DNA of 64,000 nucleotides, from assembly GCA_031761405.1 (NCBI GenBank), contig JASEVX010000003.1:114269831-114333830 (forward strand). Direction: 5' to 3'. The DNA comes from Serripes groenlandicus. Lineage: Eukaryota; Mollusca; Bivalvia; Cardiida; Cardiidae. The position numbers and the translations under genes were made by a program. This document shows positions 32,893 to 46,946 of the stretch, piece by piece. The stretch's first letter is position 1; every line of letters starts with the position of its first letter. The notes under the pieces were generated by a model that was given only the letters and a program-made list of their open reading frames with translations, was not told the origin of the DNA and did no database searches.

Positions 32893-33167
32893 TTGATTTA
32901 TTGATTGGGTTTAACGCCGTTTGTCAACAATTTTTCAGTCATATCACGGCGGCCAGTTCAACTACTCATATATTTCCTGGTTTTCTCACACCAGTACTCC
33001 ACACAACATACTTTCCAAACTACGGTTAGCCTATTGGTGAAAGACGAATGAAGCTTGTCACAGTTTTGTCAAACGTCGGAAAGAATGTTGGCCAAGCTGG
33101 GGTTCGAACTCACAACCCCTGGATTGACATCCCGCGTCGCTACCGACTGATTTACCGGGGCTCGGCT
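32893..33167 (-). mobile_element. SINE inserted inside a foldback-1 copy
   Basis: Flanked by TGTGACTAAAGGG (32880-32892) and TGTCACTAAAGGG (33168-33180), one mismatch. The host foldback-1 spans about 32800-33257. Confidence 0.8.
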
Positions 33168-36100
33168 TGTCACTAAAGGGACAATCTCGCATTACGAATT
33201 TTTTTTCTTATATCATATTATTTTCAAAAATCGCCTGCTGGAGAGGCGTCAACCAACTCTTAGACTACATCATATATAGACGGACGGTTAAGGCTGTACG
33301 CAGAATGTAGTCGGCGGTTAAGGCTGTAGACTGACAGTTAAGGCCGCACGAAGATGTAGACGGGTTGTTAAGGCTGTACGCAAATGTACGCAAATGTAGA
33401 CGGACTGTTAAGGTCGTACGCAGATGTAGTAGATGGACGGTTACGGCAGTACGCAGAATGTAGTCGGCGGTTAAGGCTGTATGCAAATGTAGTCGGCGGT
33501 TAAGGCTGTAGACTGACAGTTAAGGCCGCACGAAGATGTAGACGGGTTGTTAAGGCTGTACGCAAATGTACGCAAATGTAGATGGACTGTTAAGGTCGTA
33601 CGCAGATGTAGTAGATGGACGGTTACGGCAGTACGCAGAATGTAGTCGGCGGTTAAGGCTGTAGACTGACAGTTAAGGCCGCACGAAGATGTAGACGGGT
33701 TGTTAAGGCTGTACGCAAATGTACGCAAATGTAGACTGACTGTTAAGGTCGTACGCAGATGTAGTAGATGGACGGTTACGGCAGTACGCAGAATGTAGTC
33801 GGCGGTTAAGGCTGTATGCAAATGTAGTCGGCGGTTAAGGCTGTAGACTGACAGTTAAGGCCGCACGAAGATGTAGACGGGTTGTTAAGGCAAATGTACG
33901 CAAATGTAGACGGACTGTTAAGGTCGTACGCAAATGTAGATGGACGGTTAAGGCAGTACGCAGATGTAGACGGATGGTTAAGGCTGTACGCAAATGTAGA
34001 CGGACTGTTAAGGTCGTACGCAAATGTAGACGGACTGTTAAGGTCGTACACAGATGTAGATGGACGGTTAAGGCAGTACGCATATGTAGATGGATGGTTA
34101 AGGTCGTACGCAAATGTAGACTGATGGTTAAGGCTGTACGCAAATGTAGATGGACTGTTAAGGTCGTACGCAAATGTAGACTGATGGTTAAGGCTGTACA
34201 CAAATGTAGACGGACGGTTAAGGTCGTACGCAGATGTAGACGGACGTCTAAGGTCTTACGCAGATGTAGACGGATGGTTAAGGCTGTACGCAAATGAAGA
34301 TGGACTGTTAAGGTCGTACGCAAATGTAGACTGATGGTTAAGGCTGTACACAAATGTAGACGGACGGTTAAGGTCGTACGCAGATGTAGACGGATGGTTA
34401 AGGTCGTACGCAGATGTAGACGGATGGTTAAGGCTGTACACAAATGTAGACGGATGCTTAAGGCTGTACACAGATGTAGACGGACGGTTAAGGCTGTACG
34501 CAAATGTAGACGGATGCTTAAGGCTGTACGCAAAGGTAGACGGACGGTTAAGGTCGTACGCAGATGATGACGGATGGTTAAGGCTGTACGCAAATGTAGA
34601 CGGATGGTTAAGGCTGTACGCAAATGTAGACGGACGGTTAAGGTCGTACGCAGATGTAGACGGATGGTTAAGGTCGTACGAAAATGTAGCCGGATGGTTA
34701 AGGCTGTACGCAAATGTAGACGGATGGTTAAGGCGGTACGCAGATGTAGACGGATGGTCAAGGCTGTACGCAAATGTAGACGAATGGTTAAGGCTGTACG
34801 CAGATGTAGACGGATGGTTAAAGCTGTACGCAGATGTAGACGGATGGTTAAGGCTGATGGCAGATGTAGACGGATGGTTAAGGCTGTACGCAGATGTAGA
34901 CGGATGGTTAAGGCTGTACGCAAATGTAGACGGATGGTTAAGGCTGATGGCAGATGTAGACGAATGGTTAAGGCTGTACGCAGATGTAGACGGACGGTTA
35001 AGGCTGTACGCAAATGTAGACGGATGGTTAAGGCTGTACGCAGATGTAGACGGATGGTTAAGGTCGTACGCAAATGTAGCCGGACTGTTAAGGCTGTACG
35101 CAGATATAGACGGACGGTTAAGGCTGTACGCATATGTAGACGGACGGCATAGGCTGTATGCAGATGTAGACGGACGGCATAGGCTGTACGCAAATGTAGA
35201 CGGACGGATAAGGCTGTACGCAGATGTAGATGAACGGTTAAGGCTACAATCAGATGCAGACGGACGGTATAGGCTGTACGCCTATGTAGACGAACGGTTA
35301 AGGCTGTTCGCAGATGTAGACGGACGATATAGACTGTACGCAGATGTAGACGGACGGTTACGTCTGTACACAGATGTAGTCGGACTGTATAGGCTGTACG
35401 CAGATGTAGACGGACGGTTAAGGCTGTATGCATATGTAGACGGACGGTTAAGGCTGTACGCAGATGTAGACGGACGGTTCAGGCTGTACGCAGATGTAGA
35501 CGGACGGTTAAGGCTGTACGCAGATGTAGACGGACGGTTCAGGTTGTACGCAGATGTAGACGGACGGTTAAGGCTATACGCAGATGTAGACGGACGGTTA
35601 AGGCTGTACGCAGATGTATACGGACGGTTAAGGCTGTACGCAGATGTAGACGGATGGTTAAGGTCGTACGCAGATGTAGATGGACGGTTAAGGATGTAGG
35701 CAGATGTAGACGGATGGTTAAGGTCGTACGCAGTTGTAGACGGACGGTATAGGCTGTACGCAGATGTAGACGGACGGTATAGGCTGTACGCAGATGTAGA
35801 CGGACGGTTACGGCTGTACACAGATGTAGACGGATGGTTAAGGCTGTACGCAGATGTAGACGGATGGTTAAGGCCGATCGCAGATGTAGACGGATGGTTA
35901 AGGCTGTACGCAGATGTAGACGGAAGGTTAAGGCTGTACGTAGATGTAGACGGATGGTTAAGGCTGTACGCAGATGAAGACAGACGGTTAAGGCTGTACG
36001 CAGATGTAGACGGACGGTTAAGGCTGTACGCAAATGTAGACGGACGGTTAAGGCTGTACGGAAATGTAGACGGATGGTTAAGGCTGTACGCATATGAGGA

Positions 36101-36540
36101 CGGATGGTTAAGGCTGTACGCAGATGTAGACGGATGGTTAAGGCTCTACGCAGATGTAGACGGATGATTAAGGCTGTACGCAGATGTAGACGGATGATTA
36201 AAGCTGTACGCAGATGTAGACAGACGGTTAAGGCTGTACGCAGATGTAGACGGACGGTTAAGGCTGTACGCAAAAGTAGACGGACGACATAGGCTGTATG
36301 CAGATGTAGACGGACGGTATAGGCTGTATACAGATGTAGACGGACGGTATAGGCTGTACGCTGATGTAGACGGATAGTTTAGGCTGTACGCAGATGTAGA
36401 CGGATGGTTTAGGCTGTACGCATGTGTAGACGGACGGTTAAGGCTGTACGCAGATGTAGACGGACGACATAGGCTGTATGCAGATGTAGACGGACGGTAT
36501 AGGCTGTATGCAGATGTAGACGGACGGTATAGGCTGTACG

Positions 36541-38070
36541 CTGATGTAGACGGATAGTTTAGGCTGTACGCAGATGTAGACGGATGGTTTAGGCTGTACG
36601 CAGATGTAGACGGATGGTTAAGGCTGTACGCAGATGTAGACGGATGGTTTAGGCTGTACGCAGATGTAGACGGATGGTTTAGGCTGTACGCAGATGTAGA
36701 CGGATGGTTAAGGCTGTACGCAGATGTAGACGGATGGTTTAGGCTGTACGCAGATGTAGACGGACGGTTATGGCTGTACGCAGATGTAAACGGATGGTTT
36801 AGGCTGTACGCAGGTGTAGACGGATGGTATAAGCTGTACGCAGATGTAGACGAACGGTTAAGGCTGTACGCAGATGTAGACGAACGGTATAGGCTGTACG
36901 CAGATGTAGACGGATGATATAAGCTGTACGTAGATGTAGACGGACGGTATAGGCTGTACGCAGATGTAGACGAACGGTATAGGCTTTACGCAGATGTAGA
37001 CGGACGGTATAGGCTGTACGCAGATGTAGACCGACGGTTAAGTCTGTACGCAGATGTAGACGGACTATATAGGCTGTACGCAGATGTAGACGGACGGTTA
37101 ATGTCGTACGCAGATGTAGATGGACGGTAAATGATGTACGCATATGTAGACGGATGGTTAAGGTCGTACGCAGGTGTAGACGGATGGTTAAGGTCGTACG
37201 CAGATGTAGACGGACGGTTAAGGCTGTACGCAGATGTAGACGGACGGTTAAGGCTGTATGCAGATGTAGACGGACGGTTAAGGCTGTACGCAGTTGTAGA
37301 CGCACGTTATAGGCTGTACGCAGATGTAGACGGACGGTATAGGCTTTACACAGATGTAGATGGACGGTTAAGGCTGTACGCAGATGTAGACGGACGGTTA
37401 AGGCTGTACGCAGATGTAGACGGACGATATAGGCTGTACGCAAATGTAGACGGACGGTATAGGCTTTACGCAGATGTAGACGGATGGTTAAGGCTGTACG
37501 CAGATGAAGACAGACGGTATAGGCTGTACGCAGATGTAGACGGACGGTATAGGCTTTACGCAGATGTAGACGGACAGTATAGGCTGTACGCAGATGTAGA
37601 CGGACGGTTAAGGCTGTACGCAGATGTAGACGAACGGTTAAGGCTGCAATCAGATGTAGACCGACGGTATAGGCTGTAAGCAGATGTAGACGGACGGTAT
37701 AGGCTGTACGCAGATATAGACGAACGGCATAGGCTGTACGCAGATGTAGACGGACGGTATAGGCTGTACGCAGATGTAGACGGACGGTTAAGGCTGTACG
37801 CAGATGTAAACGAACGGTATAGGCTGTAAGCAGATGTAGACGGACGGTTAAGACTGTACGCAGATGTAGACGGACAATATAGGCTGTACGCAGATGTAGA
37901 CGGACGGTATAGGCTGTACACAGATGCAGACGGACGGTTAAGGCCGTACGCAGATTTAGACGGACGGTTAAGGCTGTGCGCAGATGTAGACGGACGGTTA
38001 AGGCTGTACGCAGATGTAGACGGACGGTTAAGGCTGTATGCAGATGTAGACGGACGGTATAGGCTGTACG
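36541..38070. repeat. Satellite higher-order repeat, copy A
   Basis: 1,530 bp. Offset to copy B falls from 1,530 to 1,440 to 1,380 along its length, i.e. A has five monomers that B lacks. Confidence 0.8.
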
Positions 38071-39450
38071 CTGATGTAGACGGATAGTTTAGGCTGTACG
38101 CAGATGTAGACGGATGGTTTAGGCTGTACGCAGATGTAGACGGATGGTTAAGGCTGTACGCAGATGTAGACGGATGGTTTAGGCTGTACGTAGATGTAGA
38201 CGGACGGTTATGGCTTTACGCAGATGTAAACGGGTGGTTTAGGCTGTACGCAGGTGTAGACGGATGGTATAAGCTGTACGCAGATGTAGACGAACGGTTA
38301 AGGCTGTACGCAGATGTAGACGAACGGTATAGGCTGTACGCAGATGTAGACGGATGATATAAGCTGTACGTAGATGTAGACGGACGGTATAGGCTGTACG
38401 CAGATGTAGACGAACGGTATAGGCTTTACGCAGATGTAGACGGACGGTATAGGCTGTACGCAGATGTAGACCGACGGTTAAGTCTGTACGCAGATGTAGA
38501 CGGACTATATAGGCTGTACGCAGATGTAGACGGACGGTTAATGTCGTACGCAGATGTAGATGGACGGTAAATGATGTACGCATATGTAGACGGATGGTTA
38601 AGGTCGTACGCAGGTGTGGACGGATGGTTAAGGTCGTACGCAGATGTAGACGGACGGTTAAGGCTGTACGCAGATGTAGACGGACGGTTAAGGCTGTATG
38701 CAGATGTAGACGGACGGTTAAGGCTGTACGCAGTTGTAGACGCACGTTATAGGCTGTACGCAGATGTAGACGGACGGTATAGGCTTTACACAGATGTAGA
38801 TGGACGGTTAAGGCTGTACGCAGATGTAGACGGACGGTTAAGGCTGTACGCAGATGTAGACGGATGGTTAAGGCTGTACGCAGATGAAGACAGACGGTAT
38901 AGGCTGTACGCAGATGTAGACGGACGGTATAGGCTTTACGCAGATGTAGACGGACAGTATAGGCTGTACGTAGATGTAGACGGACGGTTAAGGCTGTACG
39001 CAGATGTAGACGAACGGTTAAGGCTGCAATCAGATGTAGACCGACGGTATAGGCTGTAAGCAGATGTAAACGGACGGTATAGGCTGTACGCAGATATAGA
39101 CGAACGGCATAGGCTGTACGCAGATGTAGACGGACGGTATAGGCTGTACGCAGATGTAGACGGACGGTTAAGGCTGTACGCAGATGTAAACGAACGGTAT
39201 AGGCTGTAAGCAGATGTAGACGGACGGTTAAGACTGTACGCAGATGTAGACGGACAATATAGGCTGTACGCAGATGTAGACGGACGGTATAGGCTGTACA
39301 CAGATGCAGACGGACGGTTAAGGCCGTACGCAGATTTAGACGGACGGTTAAGGCTGTGCGCAGATGTAGACGGACGGTTAAGGCTGTACGCAGATGTAGA
39401 CGGACGGTTAAGGCTGTATGCAGATGTAGACGGACGGTATAGGCTGTACG
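38071..39450. repeat. Satellite higher-order repeat, copy B
   Basis: 1,380 bp (46 monomers). Aligns with copy C at constant offset with few differences (for example 38216 versus 39596). Confidence 0.85.
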
Positions 39451-40740
39451 CTGATGTAGACGGATAGTTTAGGCTGTACGCAGATGTAGACGGATGGTTT
39501 AGGCTGTACGCAGATGTAGACGGATGGTTAAGGCTGTACGCAGATGTAGACGGATGGTTTAGGCTGTACGTAGATGTAGACGGACGGTTATGGCTGTACG
39601 CAGATGTAAACGGGTGGTTTAGGCTGTACGCAGGTGTAGACGGATGGTATAAGCTGTACGCAGATGTAGACGAACGGTTAAGGCTGTACGCAGATGTAGA
39701 CGAACGGTATAGGCTGTACGCAGATGTAGACGGATGATATAAGCTGTACGTAGATGTAGACGGACGGTATAGGCTGTACGCAGATGTAGACGAACGGTAT
39801 AGGCTTTACGCAGATGTAGACGGACGGTATAGGCTGTACGCAGATGTAGACCGACGGTTAAGTCTGTACGCAGATGTAGACGGACTATATAGGCTGTACG
39901 CAGATGTAGACGGACGGTTAATGTCGTACGCAGATGTAGATGGACGGTAAATGATGTACGCATATGTAGACGGATGGTTAAGGTCGTACGCAGGTGTGGA
40001 CGGATGGTTAAGGTCGTACGCAGATGTAGACGGACGGTTAAGGCTGTACGCAGATGTAGACGGACGGTTAAGGCTGTATGCAGATGTAGACGGACGGTTA
40101 AGGCTGTACGCAGTTGTAGACGCACGTTATAGGCTGTACGCAGATGTAGACGGACGGTATAGGCTTTACACAGATGTAGATGGACGGTTAAGGCTGTACG
40201 CAGATGTAGACGGACGGTTAAGGCTGTACGCAGATGTAGACGGATGGTTAAGGCTGTACGCAGATGAAGACAGACGGTATAGGCTGTACGCAGATGTAGA
40301 CGGACGGTATAGGCTTTACGCAGATGTAGACGGACAGTATAGGCTGTACGTAGATGTAGACGGACGGTTAAGGCTGTACGCAGATGTAGACGAACGGTTA
40401 AGGCTGCAATCAGATGTAGACCGACGGTATAGGCTGTAAGCAGATGTAAACGGACGGTATAGGCTGTACGCAGATATAGACGAACGGCATAGGCTGTACG
40501 CAGATGTAGACGGACGGTATAGGCTGTACGCAGATGTAGACGGACGGTTAAGGCTGTACGCAGATGTAAACGAACGGTATAGGCTGTAAGCAGATGTAGA
40601 CGGACGGTTAAGACTGTACGCAGATGTAGACGGACAATATAGGCTGTACGCAGATGTAGACGGACGGTATAGGCTGTACACAGATGCAGACGGACGGTTA
40701 AGGCCGTACGCAGATTTAGACGGACGGTTAAGGCCGTTCG
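39451..40740. repeat. Satellite higher-order repeat, copy C
   Basis: Shares with B the variants CAGGTGTGGA (38611/39991) and the 60-bp deletion relative to A. Homology ends at about 40735. Confidence 0.85.
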
Positions 40741-41015
40741 CAGATGTAGACGGACGGTTAAGGCTGTACGCAGATGTAGACGGACGGTTAAGGCTGTACG
40801 CAGATGTAGACAGATGGTTAAGGCCGTACGCAGATGTAGACGAACGGTTAAGGCTGTACTCAGATGTAGACGGACGGTTAAGGCTGTGCGCAGATGTAGA
40901 CGGACGGTTAAGGCTGTACGCAGATGTAGACGGACGGTTAAGGCTGTACGCAGATGTAGGCGAACGGCATAGGCTGTACGCAGATGTAGACGGACGGGTA
41001 AGGTTTGTACGCAGC

Positions 41016-41811
41016 TGCATTGCTACCCAAGTTGGCGTCTTTATCTCAATCATCGTACAATGTCTTCTTTAACAATTTTTTTTTTTATTTTGTGTAAGAA
41101 TATGTTTCTACATTTAAAAAATAATCTCCTTAAGGCTGGATGTTAAACAAGTTTAAAGAGTTTAAGACTAGCATATCAGGTCATGGGTGAAAGGCGTATT
41201 CAACAATGTCTTCTAACATATGAAATCCTATAGGTATTTACCCTCAACACCAAACAAGCATTGTAACAAATATGCATCAGATTACTTTAAAAGCATTTGG
41301 GTAAGACTAATGAAAGTATCTAGACATGAAAGCATAATTTCAGAAATTAGATGAAAACAATGTGGCAAAAGTAAAGTTGCTAATAACGTCGCAATGTTTT
41401 CACAATTCAGATACGTCAACATGCGTTTATGTGTGGGAAAAGGGCTAAGATATTTGAAATACGAGAAGAAGCTCTTGACGAGGTAATACACACTGATGGG
41501 AGTTATGCAAACATTCAAAAAATATTTTAAGTCCTGATTGATCCCTTCCCTGAATCGCCATTAAGATTAATTATAATTCTGAAGTATTGAAATAAAGATT
41601 CTCGTCTCAGTCGGTGACATACTCGCGGAAGGCAGAACGAGATTGTCGTTTGGTAGCAAACTGTCACATAACGGAACGAATTTAATACTTTCTAGCTAAA
41701 TTTCAGAAAGCAAAACTATATTCGTTTAGTATCAATATGAAATGCCATTCCGTATCATTTTGCGTGTTGTAATCAAATCGAATATCCATGCAGTTATCAT
41801 GCGTACACACT
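41016..41811. other. Spacer between two satellites
   Basis: A diverged foldback-1 remnant at about 41280-41447 (ends TGTGTGGGAAAAGGGCTAAG); otherwise unrecognised. Confidence 0.4.
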
Positions 41812-44390
41812 TAGAATTGGTTAAGTAGTTATGATGGGTATATACTAACACGTGGTAAAGTAGTTATGATGGGTATACACTAACACGTGGTTAAGAAGTT
41901 ATGACAGGTATACACTAACATGTGGTTAAGTAGTTATGATGGGTATACACTAACAAGTGGTTAACTAGTTATGATGGGTATACACTAACAAGTGGTTAAC
42001 TAGTTATGATGGGTATACACTAACAAGTGGTTAACTAGTTATGATGGGTATACACTAACAAGTGGTTAACTAGTTATGATGGGTATACACTAACAAGTGG
42101 TTAAGTAGTTATGATGGGTATACACTAACACGTGGTTAAGTAGTTATGATGCGTATACACTAACACGTGGTTTAGTAGTTATGATGGGTATACACTAGGA
42201 CGTGGTTAAGTAGTTATGATGGGTATAAACTAACACATGGTTAAGTAGTTATGATGGATATACACTAACACGTGGTTTAGTAGTTATGATGGGTATACAC
42301 TAACACGTGGTTATGATGGATATACACTAACACGTGGTTAAGTAGTTATGAAGTGCATACACTAACACGTGGTTAAGTAGTTATGATGGGTATACACTAA
42401 CACGTGGTTAAGTGGTTATGATGGGTATACATTTACACGCGGTTAAGTAGTTATGATTGGTATACATTTACACGTGGTTAAGTAGTTATGATGGGTATAC
42501 ATTAACATGTGGTTAAGTAGTTATGCTGGGTATACACTAACACGTGGTTAAGTAGTTATGGTGGGTATACACTAACACGTGGTTAAGTAGTTATGATGCG
42601 TACACAATTAGACGTGTTTAAGTAGTTATGATAGGTATACAATAATATGAGGTTAAGTTATTATGAAAGGTACACAATGAGACGAGGTTAAGTAGTTATG
42701 ATGGGTCCTCAATGAGACGAGGTTAAGAAGTTATGATGGGTACACACTAAGATGAGGTTAGGAAGTTATGATGGGTACACGATGAGACGAGGTTAAGTAG
42801 TTAGGATGGGTACACAGTGAGACGAGGTTAAGAAGTTATGATGGGTACACAATGAGACGAGGTTAAGTAGTTATGATGGGTACACAATGAGACGAGGTTA
42901 AGAAGTTATGATGGGTACACAATAAGACGAGGTTAAGAAGTTATGATGGGTACACAATGAGACGAGGTTAATAAGTTATGATAGGTACACAATAAGACGT
43001 GGTTAAGTAGTTATGATGTGTACACAATGAGACGTGGTTAAGTAGTTATGATGGGTACACAATGAGACGAGGTTAAGTAGTTATGATGGGTACACAATGA
43101 GACGAGGTTAAGAAGTTATGATGGATACACAATGAGACGAGGTTACGTAGTTATGATGGGTACACAATAAGACGAGGTTAAGTAGTTATGATGGGTACAC
43201 AATGAGACGAGGTTACGTAGTTATGATGGGTACACAATGAGATGAGGCTAAGAAGTTATGATGGGTATACAATGAGACGAGGTTAAGTAGTTATGATGCG
43301 TACACAATTAGACGTGTTTAAGTAGTTATGATAGGTATACAATACTATGAGGTTAAGTTATTATGAAAGGTACACAATGAGACGAGGTTAAGTAGTTATG
43401 ATGGGTCCTCAATGAGACGAGATTAAGAAGTTATGATGGGTACACACTAAGATGAGGTTAGGAAGTTATGATGGGTACACAATGAGACGAGGTTAAGTAG
43501 TAAGGATGGGTACACAGTGAGACGAGGTTAAGAAGTTATGATGGGTACACAATGAGACGAGGTTAAGTAGTTATGATGGGTACACAATGAGACGAGGTTA
43601 AGAAGTCATGATGGGTACACAATAAGACGAGGTTAAGAAGTTATGATGGGTACACAATGAGACGAGGTTAATAAGTTATGATAGGTACACAATAAGATGT
43701 GGTTAAGTAGTTATGATGGGTACACAATGAGACGTGGTTAAGTAGTTATGATGGGTACACAATGAGACGAGATTAAGTAGTTATGATGGGTACACAATGA
43801 GACAAGGTTAAGAAGTTATGATGGATACACAATGAGACGAGGTTACGTAGTTATGATGGGTACACAATAAGACGAGGTTAAGTCGTTATGATGGGTACAC
43901 AATAAGACGAGGTTAAGTAGTTATGATGGATACACAATGAGACGAGCCTAAGAAGTTATGATGGGTACACAATAAGACGAGGTTAAGTAGTTATGATGGG
44001 TACACAATAAGACGAGGTTAAGTAGTTATGATGGGTACACAATGAGACGAGGCTAAGAAGTTATGATGGGTACACAATAAGACGTGGTTAATAAGTTATG
44101 ATGGGTACACATTGAGATGAGGTTAATAAGTTATGATGGGTACACAATGAGATGAGGTTAATAAGTTATGATGGCTACACAATAAGACGAGGTTAATAAG
44201 TTATGATGGGTACACAATGAGACGAGGTTAAGAAGTTATGATGGGTACACAATGAGACGAGGTTTAGAAGTTATGATGGGTACACAATGAGACGAGGTTA
44301 AGAAGTTATGATGGGTACACAATGAGACGAGGCTAAGAAGTTATGATGGGTAAATAATGAGACGAGGCTAAGAAGTTATGATGGGTACAC
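41812..44390. repeat. 35-bp satellite, about 73 monomers
   Basis: Core GGTTAAGTAGTTATGATGGG. Left third has TATACACTAACACGT monomers, right two thirds TACACAATGAGACGA monomers. A block starting TACACAATTAGACGTG at 42601 recurs at 43301, a 700-bp (20-monomer) shift. Confidence 0.93.
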
Positions 44391-44786
44391 TGAGCTGTGT
44401 TCCGGGGAAAACCAGCCTTAGTGTAATAAGTATATGTGTGGAAAAAGACCTGCATGTACATCCATTATAAAGTATCCAAATATTGTGTTGCAGAAGTTTT
44501 TAAAATTATCCATGACTAATTGACGAATAGTTCAGAGTCATTTCAGACTGCGTAGATGCAATGTCTGACCTAGATCTACATTGGGCGCAATGCCTTACGG
44601 TTTGTGTAATCACAGAGCGCCACTTTGCGTTTAAACGGTCCAGAGACCTCGCCATTGTTACATACGAGGTTAATATTCGATAATGTTTCCATGCAAAATG
44701 TTTTCAAAACGTTACATTCCTACTTTTCCTTAAATGTTTACATATCTGTTTGGCCAGATAATGAGGCAATATTGAGGATTTTGCAA

Positions 44787-44945
44787 ACAAAACTGATTCA
44801 GGTGAGTCAGCTCGTAACGAGCTGTCTCACTTGAAATCAGCATTGTTTGCCTTTTAGTTTTCAAAATAATCCAAACATGAGAAATGAAGACGCCCGATTT
44901 TGTACATGGAATAGTCTACTTTAAATAATTCGGCGCTGAAAGAAT
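44787..44945. repeat. Hairpin H, copy 2
   Basis: GTCAGCTCGTAACGAGCTGTC core, then right flank to AATTCGGCGCTGAAAG as at 21085-21240. Confidence 0.7.
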
Positions 44946-45291
44946 AAAGAGATGAATCAGAAAAGAGGAAGTAAATTGTGCAAAACACACGGTAATGTCT
45001 TAATATAGAAATGAACACGAAACGGTTTGTTAACCCTTGATACTATAAACTTCTGTAAACAATATTAAATTGTAACAGAATATGGTAATTGAGAAAACGT
45101 TTCAAAAACAATGTAGACGAAGATCAGCCTGCACATTCGTGCAACATAATCTTTACCTTCATTATTCGATTGTCATTCATTGCGTATGTCACAAGACTGC
45201 CCCGTAATGCATAATTACTTTTTTTTCAACTCAATAATAGAAGTACACGTTTCAGTAAATGGCTGACCTCAATACAATCGGCAGAAAAGTG

Positions 45292-45494
45292 TTAACCCTT
45301 GTTCACAGGCAACAAATCTGCCGTTAGACGATTTTGAAAGAAATATTGGCAGAAATATGAAAAATCTCTTCAGAAGATAATATAATAATTGAATAAAGTT
45401 GAAAACATTCATTTTGAAAAGAGGAGAAATAGGTCATCATGAGTGATTTCTACTTTGTCACAATGATTTCAAAAGTCGCCTGAGAAAGGGTTAA
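45292..45494. mobile_element. Foldback-1 copy
   Basis: TTAACCCTTGTTCACAGGC to TGAGAAAGGGTTAA. Confidence 0.62.
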
Positions 45495-45630
45495 TAATCT
45501 ATATTAGAATCTAGGTTATGAAATAATTAAAATCAGATCCGAAACTGTTTTCTCTTATCTCGTTTATATTGTACATATACGATTAGACAAGTGTGCCATA
45601 ATATCCGATAGTCATGTTGAACATTTACCT

Positions 45631-45839
45631 GGCTTGATTGATTCAAGTCATTTCATGGTGGCCAGTTCACCCAACGACGCATTTCCTGGCTTTCTCTCAC
45701 CAATAATCTACACAAGAGTCGTTCGAAACAACATGCTTGATTTCCATATCCGAAATAACGTTGGCAGAGCTGGGGATCGAGCTCAAAACCCCTGGATTGA
45801 AGGCCCACGTCGCTGCCGACTGAGCTGCCGGGGCTCGGC
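45631..45839 (-). mobile_element. SINE with target duplication
   Basis: Flanks TGAACATTTACCT (45618-45630) and TGAACATTTTCCT (45840-45852). Head CTGAGCTGCCGGGGCTCGG at the right. Confidence 0.8.
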
Positions 45840-45966
45840 TGAACATTTTCCTCAGAGGAATAGATGTGTTCCCGACTGATCAGTATTAAAACATCGGAAA
45901 AAAAAATCGAAAATTAAAATTCTCTTTTCATTATGCTGAACCATTATGTCCTTATTTCCGAGGATA

Positions 45967-46232
45967 TTGTTTAAGTAACATCTGACGTTGAGTAAGTAAC
46001 ATCTGACGTTGGGTAAGTAACATCTGACGTTGAGTAAGTAACATCTGACGTTGAGTAAGTAACATCTGACGTTGAGTAAGTAACATCTGACGTTGAGTAA
46101 GTAACATCTGACGTTGGGTAAGTAACATCTAAGTAACATCTGACGTTGAGTAAGTAACATCTGACGTTGAGTAAGTAACATCTGACGTTGGGTAAGTAAC
46201 ATCTGACGTTGAGTAAGTAACATCTGACGTTA
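45967..46232 (+). repeat. 21-bp minisatellite, about 13 units
   Basis: GTTGAGTAAGTAACATCTGA-type unit; one truncated unit near 46128. Confidence 0.9.
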
Positions 46233-46256
46233 AATAAGAAAATGAGTTTATACATA

Positions 46257-46518
46257 TGAGCCGCGCCGCGAGAAAAACAACATTGTGGACTTTGCGTAAT
46301 GTACCGACCCGGATCAGCATAAGCATGCCACGCAAGCTTACCCGGATAGATACTTTTCGCCTCCTGTGGATTTTCTGTTTCAGGAATCATTACTTTATAC
46401 CTCTATTCCCCTGAGACCGAATGTTTCGGCCCGGTCAGTCTGCGCGGATTGCACAGTCTGATCTGGGTCGATACATTACGCAGAGGCCATAATGTTGGTT
46501 TTCTCGCGGGACGGCTCA
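46257..46518. mobile_element. Foldback-2 copy, first of a tandem pair
   Basis: TGAGCCGCGCCGCGAGAAAA to CTCGCGGGACGGCTCA. Confidence 0.75.
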
Positions 46519-46586
46519 AATGTTAAACCGTATAAACCTTTGATAAAACTTAACGGAGAAATAGTCCTATCTATTGATTATACATA

Positions 46587-46946
46587 TGAGCCGCGCGAGA
46601 AAACCAACTTTGTAGATTTTGCGTAATGTACCGACCCGGATCAGCATAAGCATGCCACGCAAGCTTACCCGGATAGATACTTTTCGCCTCCTGCCGCGAG
46701 AAAACCAACTTTGTAGATTTTGCGTAATGTACCGACCCGGATCAGCATAAGCATGCCACGCAAGCTTACCCGGATAGATACTTTTCGCCTCCTGTGGATT
46801 TTCTGTTTCAGGAATCATTACTTTATACCTCTATTCCCCTGAGACGGAATGTTTCGGCCCGGTCAGTCTGCGCGGACTGCGCAGTCTGATCTGCGTCGAT
46901 ACATTACGCAGAGGCCATAATGTTGGTTTTCTCGCGGGACGGCTCA
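46587..46946. mobile_element. Foldback-2 copy, second of pair, with internal duplication
   Basis: The left third (CCGCGAGAAAACCAACTTTG onward) is repeated at about 46693. Both copies are followed by the same flank (TGTTAAACCGTATAAAC), so the pair arose by tandem duplication. Confidence 0.78.

Larger units (their letters stand above)
33283..41015. repeat. 30-bp satellite, about 257 monomers
   Basis: Monomer reads GTACGCAGATGTAGACGGAC then GGTTAAGGCT, with subtypes GGTATAGGCT, GGTTAAGGTC and GGTTTAGGCT. Left end (33283-33900) has a compound unit alternating about 182 and 153 bp. The right part has a 46-monomer higher-order repeat. Long open frames on both strands follow from the 30-base period and are not supported as genes. 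Confidence 0.95.

Noticed and set aside
33283..41015. Telomere-like array because of repeated GGTTAAGG
   Set aside because: The word is part of a 30-bp monomer and is not a TTAGGG-type short tandem repeat.
33265..41053. Many long open frames on both strands, the largest 532 codons (33835-35433), with decapeptide repeats
   Set aside because: The satellite period is 30 bases, divisible by 3, so any stop-free frame stays open. Both strands and several frames are open at once, and there is no start context or domain.
41812..44390. CRISPR-like regular direct repeats
   Set aside because: Units are contiguous with no unique spacers, and the genome is eukaryotic.
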